Part shown: in pieces, positions 48,425 through 60,389 of the stretch
Position numbering within the stretch: position 1 is the first letter of the stretch
How the letters are laid out: the number at the start of each line of letters is the position of its first letter
From: Heterocephalus glaber
Lineage: Eukaryota; Chordata; Mammalia; Rodentia; Bathyergidae
Reading direction: 5' to 3'
NCBI RefSeq assembly: GCF_000247695.1
Contig: NW_004624747.1
Location: forward strand, 27,269,008-27,333,007
DNA length: 64,000 nt
Made by a program: the position numbers and the translations under genes
The notes under the pieces: model-generated
Databases searched by the model: none
The model's input: only the letters and a program-made list of their open reading frames with translations
Told to the model about the DNA's origin: nothing

Positions 48425-48565
48425 TTTTTGTTGTGACAGGGTTGTTCTGTGTAGTTCAGGCTGGCCTTGAACTCACCATACAGCCAGCCTGGCCTCAAAC
48501 TCACGGCGATCCTCCTGCCTCAGCCTCCTGAGTGCTGGAATCACAGGCATGCACCATCACGCCCG
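48425..48565 (-). repeat. B1 SINE
   Basis: Reverse B1 with the tandem 'ggccttgaactcac' / 'ggcctcaaactcac' middle, ending 'caccatcacgcccggg'. Confidence 0.92.
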
Positions 48566-49959
48566 GGAACCAAGTTGATTTTTGACCCACGTGGTGTTGT
48601 CAGATCCCTTTTGTGAATGTAGACAGCTGTTTGACCCTAGGACTTGGCCTACATATTTCCAGACTTTTTAAACTGTGCAGGTGGACAAATCAGTTTTACG
48701 CAGAATCTGGAATTCGCAGCCTGTCTGCAGCACTCAGGAGAACGGGCCAGTCTCGGTCATCCCCCAGTCCTGCCTGGGGGAGCGGCTGCTGCCGCCTTTC
48801 TCTGCTCCCTGCACTCCCTGTCCGGAATCCTGGAAAGGCCGGCCCCTTGGCCTCCGCAGCCCACTTCAGCTGTTCCGGCCTGGAGTTGTCCTGGGCCTTG
48901 CGAGTTTTCCTCAGGACCCAGGAGGCCGAGCGCTGGCCCCATGTGCTCCGCCCCTGTCCCGGGCTGGGTTCCAGCTGCTCCTGGGCCCTGGGCCAGTCCT
49001 CCTGTCCCTGCAGGGACCACAGGTGGCTCCTCTCCTGGATGGGCCGGAGCGTGAAGGCCAGGGTGTGTGACTTGAGGTCCGACGACACCAGGGACATTAG
49101 GTGAGGGGGACCGGGAGGCATGAAGTCGCCCCCTGGCAGCGGGCGTCCTGGGCAGAGCTGGGCCGAGGGCACGCACCTCGGCCTCCTCCTTCGGGCGAGA
49201 CACCCTCGCTTGGTGGTCAGCTTGCTTCTGTGCCCCGGGGAGGAGCCACCCCGACTTCTGGGGTCCCCACACTTCATTGTCCCACGCCTCTCTCCCACCT
49301 GAGCGCAGCGAGCCAGGCGTCCCATCTGGGAGAACACCGACCTCTCCCTTGTGGCTCTTCCCCCTCACATTCATTTGCCCGAATTAATTGGTTACCGTTC
49401 TCTCCTTGATAACTGAAATGCAAACAATTCCTGTTTCTTTATGGCACTGATCAGAAAACGGGTCTAATGATAATCACAGAGAATCAGGGAGCATGAGGCC
49501 TTTCCTCGCCGTGCAGCGGTCAGGGATGAGCAGAGCCCACAGCAGGACGACATGGAGCCCTGGATACAGCTGCACCTGCAGCCAGAGCGCCCTGGCCGCT
49601 CGACCACAGACCAATCCATTGCCCTCTGGCTTCCATCGGCAGCCGATGAGGCCTGGACCAACAGGGCTCAGGGTCAGGCTGTGGCCCTATCTGTTTTTCC
49701 TCCTGGGGTGCCCTGCTGCTCTCCTGCCGAGTGCCGGCTCGCATGGTTGCTGCGTGTGCTTGTGTGTGAGTCTGCATCTGGCTTAGGCGACAAGGCCAAA
49801 GCAACCTAGCAATGATTCTTCCTACTTGGCCACACATTTTACAGCCACTTTGACTCAGAGCTATGGGCACCGCGGCACATGGGCGAGATTCGCTCCTCCT
49901 GCTCCTCGTGTTTGTTTTCTCCCTGGATTCGCTGTCCCTGACTTTCGGCCTTGCGGTGT
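48566..49959. other. Intergenic, unique
   Basis: No gene recognised. A short AT-rich patch at 49370-49480 is noted in findings. Confidence 0.4.
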
Positions 49960-50310
49960 AATTTTTCCCTTCGAATAGAAAACGCCGTGCGTCCCCAGAC
50001 CCTGGGGAGCACTTCCTCCGCTCCGCGTCCTCACGATGGAGCACGCTTCCTTCCGGGTCCGTTCTCACTGGGGACCGCGACGCCTGCGCCTCCCCCAGCC
50101 CGGGCCCCACCGCGCCCTGCTGGGAGGAGGCTCTGGGAGGAGGAGGGCGAGGAGAGGCTGCCCAGCCGGCCGGCCCCGCCGGCTTCCCGCCTTTGGAGGA
50201 GGCCTGTCCTTCCGCATGGTCAGGCGCCCTCTGTGGGCCTGCGCTGGCGCTGGCGCCGCCCCGAGTGGGTGGAGGGCGGGGCGCGGGCTTTCCCGAGGTC
50301 CACTTCCTTT
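49960..50310. promoter_or_regulatory. Orphan CpG island
   Basis: CpG-dense, GC boxes and 'gcgctggcgctggcgccgcc' (palindromic GGCGCC core), with no recognised gene within 7 kb. Possible unannotated or distal promoter. Confidence 0.45.
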
Positions 50311-50396
50311 CTGTGAAATCCTTTCCTCACAGACCGGGCCAGGGTGGCTTGCTCGCCTCTCTGGGCCCATTTTCTCTTCTGCACAGAGGGTGTTAA

Positions 50397-50590
50397 GAGC
50401 CTGGTGCAGTGGCGCACACCTGTGGTCCCAGCCCTCTGGGAGGCCGAAGCAGGAGGATGGAAAGTTTCAGCCCGGCCTGGGCAACTTAGTGAGACCTTGT
50501 CTCAAAGTAAAAAATAATTAAAAACAAAAAGCTGGGGATGTGGCTCAGTGCAGAGGGCCTGGGCTCAGCACTATGAAAGCCCAGGGAAGC
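50397..50590 (+). repeat. Chimeric B1+ID SINE (best example)
   Basis: B1 'gagcctggtgcagtggcgc' to 'gagaccttgtctcaaagt', A-rich linker, then 'agctggggatgtggctcag' to 'gggctcagcactatgaaag'. Both halves in the same orientation, as a single unit. Confidence 0.85.
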
Positions 50591-52490
50591 TGGCGTTAAG
50601 AACAAACAGCATGCTCCTGCCACAGCCCGGAGGGCCTGGGGGCGGGGTCTGCACTCGCTGCTGCTCCGTGAGCCTGGTCCCAGGACCGAGATGCTGCCAG
50701 CCACCACGGCATGCCACCACGACCATGTCGGGGGCCGGTGTCACGGCGAGCTGCTCCCGGGTCGGGGCGTGGGGTCCTGGGCGTCCCTCCGGCGCCTCCC
50801 CGCCAAGTCGGCCCCACGGCCCCCCACCTGCCTGGCCCCGAGGAGGTCCGGGTCTGCCCAGCTTCAGGCCGTTTCCCCAGGGAGGAGGCAGGGTGACCCG
50901 GGGCCAGGCCACACGCCCGCCCGCTTCCCTGCTGGCTCAGTGGCTGCCCCGTGGGTGCCAGCCCGGGTGGCAGGTGCCACCGTGCCCTGCTGGCTTGTGA
51001 TCCACATCCTCCGCCTGTCTCCGCCCTGCCCAGTGCTCAGGCTCCTTAGAAGCACTTTATTCTGATTGTGCAGGTGATTTCAGATTTTCCTAAAACCACC
51101 CGCACCCCGCACAGGTCAGAACCCAAGCTCAGGGCCCCATTTAGCATCATTCTCATGAACCGACCACAGGGCGGCAGCTCCCATGCTGCTCCGCGAGTCC
51201 CCTGGCATTCCCTGCCGGGCTCTCTAGACACAGGTGTGAGGGAGCAGAGCAGCGGCCCCATGGGAGCCACGCTGGAAGGGAGGGAGAGGAAGGAGGCTCG
51301 CAGGGAGCGGCAACCGTGCAAACGGTGCGTGTCCTTCATTGGTGAGTTCGAAGCAAACACGAGCTCGGGGCATAACGGCTTTCTGCGTCCAAATTCCTCA
51401 CATTCCGGGTTGGCTGTTTTCTGTAGTCAGGGGATGAGTAATGCGAGCCACTGGCTGTCCACACAGAGACGTTGCACTCAGGAGGCTGCTGACCTGCAGA
51501 TGGCAGCGTCCGGCTCCTTGGGGAATCCAGTGAGGCTCTGCCCGGGCCAGCCCTGCAGGTCACCGGGGCCAGGCGCCCTAACCCGACCCATCCGGCCCGT
51601 GGCCTCCTTCCCAGTTTCTCCCTAGGGAGTCACGGCCCCGAAGCAGTCGACAGCCCCCTTCACCTTCCAAAGAGCGCCGTGGGCAACAGCAGCTCCTCTG
51701 GGGCTCGGGGTGGGGCTCCGGGGAAGGGAGGCCCTACGGGGAGAAGCCCAGCGGCCGGGCGTGTGTAAAGCAGACTCCGCCAACAGCTGACAAGGCCTCC
51801 AGAGGAGAGCGCCCCACGAGGCCATCCGCAAAGCCCCAGCACAACATCGGCTTCCTGAAGTGAGCGGAATAGCACACGATGTACGGGCAGCACGGACAGT
51901 GGGAGGTGGCCCTGTGAGGCTCTGGCTCCCAAAAGGAGAGGTCAGGACGGTCGCTTCCTCCCCTTGTTCTCAGCCGCCAGCCAATAATGCATTGTCTGCT
52001 GCTGTCCCCAGGGGGGACACGGCCCGATGGTGCTGCAGGGCCTTGGGCAGCAGCCTTGTGCTGAGGGATGCGGAGAGGGACCCCTGAGAAGGGGCATGGG
52101 GAGGGGCCCCGCCTGGGCTCCCCAGAGTGGCACTGTGGCTGCCTCCTGGGCAGTTCCATTCTCACTCCTGGGCAGGAGGGTGGCGCTCCGGGGACCGAGG
52201 AAGCGCACTGGAAACGGGTGCCACGGAGGACAGACACGGGCACCACGGAAGCCAGGGCTGCTGCTGCCGGGCTCCTCCCTGGGGCAGAGTCCACACACCC
52301 CAGACAGCTTTGGAGGTGAAACCCTGGGAGGCTGAGGGAGTGTCTGCGGGAGCTGGGGGGGGCCTCGAGGCGGGGCACCGTGAGAAGGCGCCGCCTGGCT
52401 GCCCTCAGGACCACCTTGTGGGAGTGTCAGAGGCGTTAGGTGACTGGTGCCTGGGAGAGGCCGGGACAGCACCTCGCATTCAGTGTTGAG
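50591..52490. other. GC-rich intergenic, unique
   Basis: No gene or repeat recognised. Confidence 0.4.
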
Positions 52491-52494
52491 TTGT

Positions 52495-52858
52495 GGGTTG
52501 GAGACTGGAGCCACTGCGTCCTGAGTGTGACAGCGAGTCTTCATTGTCAACGTGACTGGCGGGAGAGCCAGCAGAAGGCTGGTAAAGCTCGCTCTGCGGG
52601 TGTCTGGTGGGTCAGGTGTGACCTTGGGGAGCAGATCTGGTTCTTGGCCTCCTCCTCTCTGGGTATTCTCTGCTGTCTCTGCTTCCTGGTCACCAGGAGG
52701 CGAGCAGATTCCTTCCCCAGGCCTCCCGTCATAGCACTCCTGCCTTGGAGCCAGCCATGGACTGAGTCCTCTGGAACCGTGAGCCAATGTGAACCTCTCC
52801 TCCTTTATGTTACAGGTACCGGATATTTTGCTTGAATGGTGGAAAGCCAACTGATACA
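52495..52858 (+). mobile_element. Solo MaLR LTR
   Basis: 'gtcttcattgtcaacgtgac' at the start and 'gccatggactgagtcctctg', 'gaaccgtgagccaatgtgaa' near the end are MaLR LTR landmarks. Ends 'ccaactgatacact'. Confidence 0.75.
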
Positions 52859-53129
52859 CTAAGGTGGCGCAGGGTTGAATTTGAGAGGAAGCTGGGGAAG
52901 GGTACCCCAGGAGGAGCCCTGTGGACACAGGCGTGTGAGGGGCAGGAGCCGAAATGCCGGATCAGTGTGGTCAGAAAACAGGAGAGAGCTGACAGTAGGG
53001 GGCCGTGGCAGGAGCTGATGTTGGGGAAGGGAATATTGTAACATTGTCTCTGTGACGCCAGAGTGCAAAGCAGGGATGGTGCTGAGATCTTCCCTTACGC
53101 AGCAGTTTCTCCACCTAGAACCACGGTCG

Positions 53130-53515
53130 CTTCATTACTTCTTCCTTTCCTACTGCTTCACTCGGGTTTATTTTGCTCTAGTTTTTCTAATTTCTTATGA
53201 CACGGGCATAGGTCACTGATGTGGGGTGTTTCTTCTTTTCTAACATAGGCATTCCATGCCATACTTTTCCCTCTAAGCCCCGCTTTAGCTGTGCCACCCG
53301 TTGTGATCAGTGGCATTTTCATTTCCATTCAGCTCAGACAATTTCCTAGTTTATCTGGGCATTACTTTTTACTCACAGATTAGGCGAGAATACATTTTTG
53401 ATTGCTAAGTGACCTGCCAGCTTTCTGCTGTGGATTGATAGCTTGATTCATGATATCCAGAGAGTGTATTTTATATTCTCTCGTGTTGATTAAATTTTGT
53501 TTTATGGGCTCTCTG
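53130..53515 (-). mobile_element. LINE-1 ORF2 fragment
   Basis: 'tctaacataggcattccatg', 'ttccctctaagccccgcttt' and 'ttttcatttccattcagctc' are reverse L1 ORF2 motifs. Decayed. Confidence 0.82.
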
Positions 53516-53700
53516 GGTGGGTGTTGTGTCCCGTGTGTGCCTGAGCGCGCAGCTCCTGCTGTGGTTGGGTGGGGTGCTCCATCAGTGACAATTAGATCCA
53601 GATGTGCGCCAGCCTCTTCATTTCTCCTACGTCCCTGCTAGGTCTGTTTCCTCCTGCAGGACTGTGCGAGGCAGAGTCTCTTGAGAAACAGCGCCAGCAG

Positions 53701-53808
53701 CCCCTCCCTCCCTCCCCTCCCCTCCCCCTCCCTCCCTCTCCCTCCCTCTTCCCCTCTCTCCCTCCCTCTCCCTTTCCCTCCCTCTCCCTTTCCCTCCCTC
53801 TCTCTCTG
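53701..53808 (+). repeat. (CCCT/CCT)n polypyrimidine tract
   Basis: About 108 bases of C and T only, with mirror-symmetric CCCTCC units. Adjoins a reverse chimeric SINE, so it probably grew from its tail. Confidence 0.95.
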
Positions 53809-53935
53809 GAGTGGAGACAGACCCCAGGGCCTTCCCGCAGAGTTGCATCCCCAGCCCTTAGAGATAGGATCTTGCTAAATTGCCTGGGCTGGGGTCAGAC
53901 TCCAATTCCTCCTGGCTCAGCCTCTCAGCGTACTG
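53809..53935 (-). repeat. Chimeric B1+ID SINE, reverse
   Basis: Reverse ID part 'gagacagaccccagggcc' to 'gcatccccagccc', then reverse B1 'gagataggatcttgcta'. Confidence 0.72.
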
Positions 53936-54339
53936 GGCCCTCTCTCCCCATCACCCCCCTCTCTCTGCGGTCCAGATCGACCCGTCTTTATCTTTATCCA
54001 TGTGACCCCACGCACAGCGGTCGCATGTTCTGGCCCCAGCGTTGCTCAGCTCCAGCGATTCATTTCCTTTGGGAAGGTGAGGCTTCGCCACAGAAGCATG
54101 GCTGCTTCGAGGACGCTGGGAGCGAGGCCCATCCGCCTACTCACTCAGAGGTCGGTGTCCCAGTCTCTGAGGAGGTAGCAGTGATCCAGGCACGGGAGAA
54201 GAAGGAGGCTCCTCTGTGTGGAGGGATCTCGGCCTGGCACGGCGTGGCTCTGTCCTCGGAGGGAGGGAGTTCTGTGTCTCCTGCTTCCGCTCCGAGCTCA
54301 TGACTTCTTTCTGCTTCTGTCTGGAAAAGTGTTTATTCT

Positions 54340-54560
54340 TCTTTCTTCATATGTGGAGGTCCTCCTGTCTCAGCCTCCTGAGTGCTTAATTGCAGGCATG
54401 AACGTTCACTTTTTAGAGTGTAAAGTTCAGTAGCTTTTAGTATTTTCACAGAGTTGCACAATCATCTCCACTAACTTCAGAACATTTCCATCACCCCCAA
54501 AGAGAAGCCCTCACCCGCAAGGCTAAACATCGCATGATGTCTGTGTGTAGAAACCCAGAG
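54340..54560 (-). mobile_element. B1 scrap and old LINE-1 3' fragment
   Basis: Reverse B1 remnant to 54400. Then 'gtagcttttagtattttcac' and 'agagttgcacaatcatc' are reverse motifs of an old mammalian L1 3' region. Confidence 0.7.
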
Positions 54561-56095
54561 TAAACGTCAACCAAAGAGCAAAGTGAACGAGAAGGTGGGA
54601 AGCAGGCTGCACTTTGGAAGTGGGAGGGGAGCGAGAGGTGGGGTGAGAAGGTGGGAGACACTGAGCGGTCACCGTGCGCTGCCAGCGTGGACGGCACAGA
54701 CAAAGTAAAGGAATGCTGCCCCGTCAGCAGTCAGCACTGCCACCCCTGCCTGGACGCATACCCTCGCTCTGGAGGAGCTCACGGTGTGGATTCCAGCTGA
54801 CGACCCTAAACACTGTGGAGTTTGACTCGGAGCCTGCGCTGCGCTTCTGTGCCCATGTGCGCGTGTGCCTCTGTGTCCATGTACGTGTGCCGTGTGCCCG
54901 TGTGTGTGACCCTGTCTGTGTGCGTCTACCATTGGTCTTGCTGCAGGTGCCTGAACCCCTCGCGCCTGGCTTGTGTCTCCTTGTTCCAGGCACTGTCTTC
55001 GCCCCTCACTCTGCTCCTGCACCGCCTGCCGCACAGACGTGGGTCTCTGGCCTTCTCCTTCTGCACCGCGCTTTCCTGTTGGGCGCCCTGATGCATCTCC
55101 CACGCTGCGGCCCCTCCTTGAGCTGCAGGGGCTCAGGCAGGGCAGGGGGTTAGAATTCCTCTTTTCCTCTGCACACCATTTCCACTGCTGCACAAATCCC
55201 CCGTCAGCCTAAGGATGCTCCCTGTCTTTCAGTGGAATAATTCATGTACAAACTGCTGTATTTAACCTTTTTGTCTTATACTTTGATTGCCTGAGATCCT
55301 CCTGCCTCAGCTTCCAGTGTGCTCGGATTCCCAGCATGCACCACCACTGTCAGTTTTCTTTCTCTTGCTTTTCATGTGTGTCGTGGCTTTGGAAGGAACG
55401 CTGGGTCTCGTGTGTAAGACAGGAGACTGGTGTCAGCAGTACCTGTGCCAGGGATCAGGGATGGCTCCATCTCCTACTGGGCCACAAGTTGTGCACATGT
55501 GTCTCCGTACGGTGTGTGCACGCGCGTGTGACTGTACGGTGTGTGTGTGTGTGTTACATTGGTCTAATGGGGCTCTGAAGCTGTCCAGGCCGACCTGGGC
55601 CCTGAGAGCTGCCGGCCCAAGGTCCCGGCTGGGGACACTGCCCCGCGTGAGCATGGGGTCTCCGTCTGTCCCCTGCTGGCGGCCCCTGGTGGTGTCCATG
55701 TGAGCCGCTGAGTGGTGCCCAGTCAGAGTGCAGGCTGGGCCCTCGCCACACCTGGATTTGGGGTCCTGCTCAGCGCCCACTGCGTCTGGGGGGAGCAGGT
55801 GTCCAGCGCCAAGTGCGTGGGGATGGAGGACAGCAGGGCAGAGGCACTCAGGACCTGGGGGCCTTGGGTGAGGGCAGAGGGGGCTCCGCTCCCCTCCTTG
55901 ACCCACGTGCTCCTCATGCCACGCCCCAAATCAGGGCACACAGTGGCCAGGCGCAGAGGCTGTCCTGCAAGAGGGCACCTCTGTGTGGGGTCTGACAAGT
56001 CCGTGCAGGGGCACGGCCAGGGGGCGGTGGGCAGGCAGGGTGGGAGCCGCTGATGGGGTTCTGGGCCGAGCATGGCTCACACACGTGTGCTGTGC
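54561..56095. other. Intergenic with TG-rich patches
   Basis: TG-rich patches at 54850-54930 and 55495-55556; B1 remnant at 55285-55350. No gene recognised. Confidence 0.45.
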
Positions 56096-56099
56096 ACAG

Positions 56100-56235
56100 A
56101 AACGCTGCTGGGCGTGGTGGCACACACTTGGGAGGCTGAGGCAGGAGGATTCCTTCAAGTTCCCAGCCAGTCTGGCGTACATAGTTCAAGGCCAGCTTCA
56201 GCTGCATAGCAAGACCTTGTCTTAAAAAAAAAAGA
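56100..56235 (+). repeat. B1 SINE
   Basis: B1 'ctgggcgtggtggcacac' to 'aagaccttgtcttaaaaaa', missing part of the left region. Confidence 0.88.
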
Positions 56236-56500
56236 CCAAAATAAAAATTGCTAAAGCAACGCTTTCTGCATTCTTATTCATAGGGGCTCAGATGACAGCG
56301 GGACTGATTGGCTTGCTTTAGTCTTTCTAAGCAATCAAGAGCAGGACCTCAGGGCCACACCCAGCATCCCAGTTTAAATTCTCAGGCTGGCAAGGAGAAG
56401 TTTGCAGGGAAGCCACACCCTTATAAGTGTGTGAATTTTACTTGTCAACAAAAATAATTACTGTCTGACCTCTGCACGGTTTGGAAATGCTGCTTTCAGG
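56236..56500. promoter_or_regulatory. AT-rich unique island, candidate enhancer
   Basis: Non-repetitive AT-rich patch about 1.7 kb before the ADGRD1 start, with a near-CArG 'ccttataagt' and CACCC-type boxes. Function inferred. Confidence 0.25.
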
Positions 56501-56659
56501 TGCAGAGAGGTGGGGAGCCAGCAGCAAGACCTGGGGCCTGGGCTGGGCACAAGAGGCATCTGCAGACGCAGGCTTGGTTCATTTTATCACTGTCTCACCC
56601 TGTCCATGGAATTGGGTGCCTGTCATCACCTAAAGGGGGTTTTAACTTGAAGGAATGTC

Positions 56660-56745
56660 ACACCCATCATCTCAGGAGGATGCTGCAGGCTTGAGGCCGG
56701 CATGGGCTACATAGTGAGTTCAAGGCCAGCCTGGAGCACATGCGA
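56660..56745 (+). repeat. B1 SINE 3' fragment
   Basis: 'gctacatagtgagttcaagg' and 'ccagcctggagcacatg' are B1 right-half motifs. Confidence 0.65.
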
Positions 56746-57229
56746 GACTCTCCTGAGAAGGGGAGAGCGAGCGCTTGGCTGTTTGGCCCTGGAGGTGGGG
56801 AGCCCACATATTCAGTGATCTGTTGAACTCTTCCTGGGTTTGGAGGGGCTGAGAGCAGCCTGCTGCAGCCCCTCCTCCCTCTGATGGGGGGAAGCCGGGC
56901 TGGGAGCTGGTGGCCTGGCCTCCCGCAGCCCTGGCCAAGGCACAGGGAAAGCTCACCATCGAAAAGCCTGGCCCCGGAGCCGGTTTTCTGGCTGGGAGGG
57001 GCGGGAGGCCTGGGGTCCGCCCCAGCTCCAGCTGCAGGGAGTTCGCCATCAGATAACCATTCCCCCCCCACCCCCCACCCCTGCCGTTCCTCCTGCTTTA
57101 GGAAGTGTGCGGCTCTGGCTGGCTCTCGATTCCCATTTAAAGTCAGGACAGTTGGGACTCTGCGTGCAGTGTTTCTGGGATTATTTTCTGCTTTCGGTGG
57201 TGATTACAGGATGGTCAGAGGGCTGCGTG

Positions 57230-58173
57230 CTTTCCGGGCTCTGCCTTGGGGCCGTGTGCGTCCACCTCCGTGCCCCCGCCCCCCTGGAGCAGGGCAGTCC
57301 TCCTTCCCGATGGGCGCCCAGGAGGGGGCTGTTCAGAGAGCGCTGGGGGCGGAGTGCCAGGGCCCCGTCCCCGACAGGCACGGCTGCTCTTCGGAGTAGA
57401 CCGGAGAAACTCACGGCTTGGGTAAACTGAGGCACGGCGTGGCTGCGTGAGTGCAGGGCGCACTGAGCAGTGAGGCTGTGCAGTGAGGTGCTCGGGGTGT
57501 GGTGGGCAGGTGCTGAGGTAGAAGGGGCGCAGGGTCAGGCCACGGCCGGCACTGTTCGCAGACGGTGTCCACGAGGACCGTGGGGCTGGGCTGGAGCCCC
57601 GCGTGCATCTACACACACACTGCTCTGCTCTCCAACACGCGCAGACAGCCATGCACCCACACATGCACATTTGCACACTCACAGTCACGCGCACCCTTCC
57701 CAGCCTGAGCCCGCCCCGCCCCACTCCGTCCAGCTTTCCCGGGAAGCTGGTGTTAGGACCCAGGAGCCTGGGCCGGACGCGAAGGAGTGGGGAGTCGAGG
57801 CGCTGACATCACTGGCTCCACCCGCCCTGGACGAGGTGCGAAGGAGCCAGACCAGGCAGCTCCCGCGGGACAGCAGGCAGCAGACGCGGGAGCCAGGACT
57901 CTCCCGCCAGCCACACTGAGGCGCTGGGGACCCAGCAGCCCTGGAGGCCAAGGCGGGCAGCCCTGCCTACTTCCCTGGGCCGTGCGATCCTGAGCCAGCA
58001 GCTTCTCCCCTGCTTCCCACTGGGACAGGCGCCAGGGATCCGCCGGGCTCCAGCCCCAAGCCGGAGGAGACGCCCTGTGTGCTCCCAAGGAGCAGACTTT
58101 CAGCCGAGCTGGGGTACATGTCCCTCTCCCAGAGCGGGCGAAGGTGAGGGGCCGCCCCGCCGGGACTCCCACC
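57230..58173 (+). promoter_or_regulatory. ADGRD1: ADGRD1 promoter region
   Basis: GC-rich, moderately CpG-rich sequence leading into exon 1, with a CRE-like 'ctgacatcac' (about 57802) and GC boxes. No TATA seen; the start site was not located. The bases before the ATG form the 5' UTR. Confidence 0.55.
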
Positions 58174-58354
58174 ATGCGGGTGCGTGGGCCCCTGCGCTGC
58201 AGGGACCTCTGGCTGCTGCTCCTGTGCTGCACGTGTCAGGTACGGCCCCAGGCTGTGGCCAGCTGGGTGTCTGCAGGCCCTCCAGCCGAGTCTCACGCTG
58301 CCACTTTCCCTGTGCAGGTGCGAGGAGCCCACCCCCGGGCCCAAGACCACCCAG
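58174..58354 (+). CDS. ADGRD1: ADGRD1 (GPR133) exons 1-2, N-terminal end (partial gene)
   Basis: Exon 1 (58174-58239) has a Kozak-type ACCATG and encodes 22 residues with a hydrophobic LWLLLLCC core: a signal peptide. A GT donor at 58240 and AG acceptor at 58317 bound a 78-bp intron. Exon 2 (58318-58354) encodes VRGAHPRAQDHP and ends within a Gly codon at donor GTAAGC; this matches the human ADGRD1 segment that follows its signal peptide (VRG...SQDHPG). ADGRD1 is an adhesion GPCR of about 870 residues with a pentraxin-like domain, a GAIN/GPS module and seven helices, coupling to Gs. The remaining exons lie beyond the right edge. The signal peptide itself is diverged from human, which is normal for this segment. 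Confidence 0.87.
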
Positions 58355-60389
58355 GTAAGCCCCTGCTGGGCCACCTTCTCTGTCCACAGCTGTTTGTCTG
58401 CTCAGCCCTCAGGCTGCCAGGCCCTGCATGCACACTTTGTCCCAGGCCACTCCACCGCCCAGGTCCGTGACTCGGAGCTCTGGTGACAGCGGTCTCTGTC
58501 CTGCCGCCTCTTCTTGGGGCGTAGGAAACCTCTTGATGAAGGGGACCCCCTTCCCGGGCGGCCCGGTCTTCTCTTAGCTCACGTTGTGCGTCCTCAGTGC
58601 CAGTCCCCGCTGGATTCCTGGTGGGCTGTTGTCCTGGGTTCTGCACCCCTCCAAGGAGAAGTGGGGTGGCGGGATTTGCTCGGGGACAGTGGGGTGCAAC
58701 TCTTGGGGGCAGGGACTCTTCAGTCCAGGGCTCCACCGGGCTCTCTCATGGGGACCCCTGTGAGGGTCCCCCTTTGTTAGGGGATGCAGGGGCTGGTGAG
58801 CGGCACTGACTTGGACCCCAGACCACACAGGCTTCCTGTGGGGAGCAGCCGCCAGGGCTCGGACCCACGTCGCTGACACCAGCTTTCCCCGCCTGTCTGT
58901 TGGGATGGCACACGGGGCTGGGGCGTTTGGTCCTTGTCACCCACTTCGGGGTAGGGACGCTGCTGCCTCCACTTTACCAACGTTTCAAGCCTTGTCTTAG
59001 ACCCTGTGCTCAAAGAGGGGCAAAGACCCAGGGTTCCCACCTGTTCCCCTTTCCTCAGACAAATGCGGGGGTCTCAGGCTTGGGAATGGGGTAGGGGGAG
59101 GTGGCGCCCAGCACCGGAATGACCAGGACCTCGCTCCCCCTGGGGCCAGGGTGGGGAAGAGCCAGCCGCTGCTCCCAGGTGTCTGGGGCCAGGAGGTCAG
59201 AGCGGCATGGGCCCCCAGACCAGCCCGTCCTTGCTGCTCCCTGAAGAGCAGAAGCTGCAGGGGCCCTTTCCAGCTTCTCCCTTGGACATGGCATCCACAT
59301 GGGTCCACACATCACATGCAGGCACACACATCCACACGCATGTGCACATGAGTCCGCATGTACCCACATGTGAGCTCCCATTCTGGACCCTACTTGCGGG
59401 GAGCAGTTTGAATTCAGTCTGCTCCAGACTTCGCTCCTCCCCGTCGGGACTTAGGGCAGGAAGAGCCCTTTCTGAGCAAGCACTGCCCTGGGGAGCGGGA
59501 GCTGGGCGCTGCCCTACAGTCTGTCCAAGACCTCCCCACTGGCCTTGCCCACGCTGGTGCGGCTCTCTCTGTCCTGCCCCCTGCCAGCCCACCAGTGCAG
59601 TGAGGCCTTTGTGCCGTGACCTGTGTAGGGTTCCAGAGCTGGTCAGACCCCGGCGGGCTTAGCTGGGACCTCGGAGCTGGGGCAGACACTCGGTCCCTGA
59701 CAGCCACTTCCCAGGCAGGGGAGGGCCATGGCCACACCCAGGTCTGGGGCTTCGGCAGGGTCCTGGGACAGCCAGAGCTTGCTCACCACAGCCACTAAAC
59801 TGTGCTTAGAGAAGGATCACCCAGCTCTGCCGCCGTAGCCTGGCACACCAAGTCCACGAGGTAGCTGTTGGGGAACCTGCGGTGCCCACGGGGTGGCCTG
59901 GTGCCTACACCTCAAGTCTGTCCACACTGAGCCAGGGAACCAGATGGGTCCTTACCCATTTGTGTACATCAGTACTGTCCTGTGTACATCAGTGTTTGGT
60001 TGGAAAATAATCTCAGAACAGAGCTCGTCTGCACCTCTGCCGTGCCTGTGTTTGCCTGTGACCGGGGACTGTCCTTGTAGAGGAACAATAGAGACAGGAG
60101 GGATCTGGTACCCCACTCCCAGTGCTCCAGGGGGCACTGGCCCGGGGGCTGAGCCCTCCCTGCAGCCCGTTTCCATGACAGCCACGGAGGTGTGAGGCCG
60201 ATTCATCCAAGCCCAGCACAGCGTGGCCAGGGAGCTGCAGGCTGCTTTGCACAGCCCGAGAACTCGCCCTGCCATGGGTCGTGCTTGTTTGGGAAGCAGG
60301 CTGTGTCCTTAGCCAGGGCTGGGTGCTGGGTCCCAGAGCCACGAGTCCAGTCCGTTTCCAGGAGGTCAGGGCAGCTCCGCAGCCCTATT

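Noticed and set aside
51942..52928. 328-codon minus frame
   Set aside because: Its first part is a reverse reading of the MaLR LTR at 52.5-52.86 kb; the rest is GC-biased.
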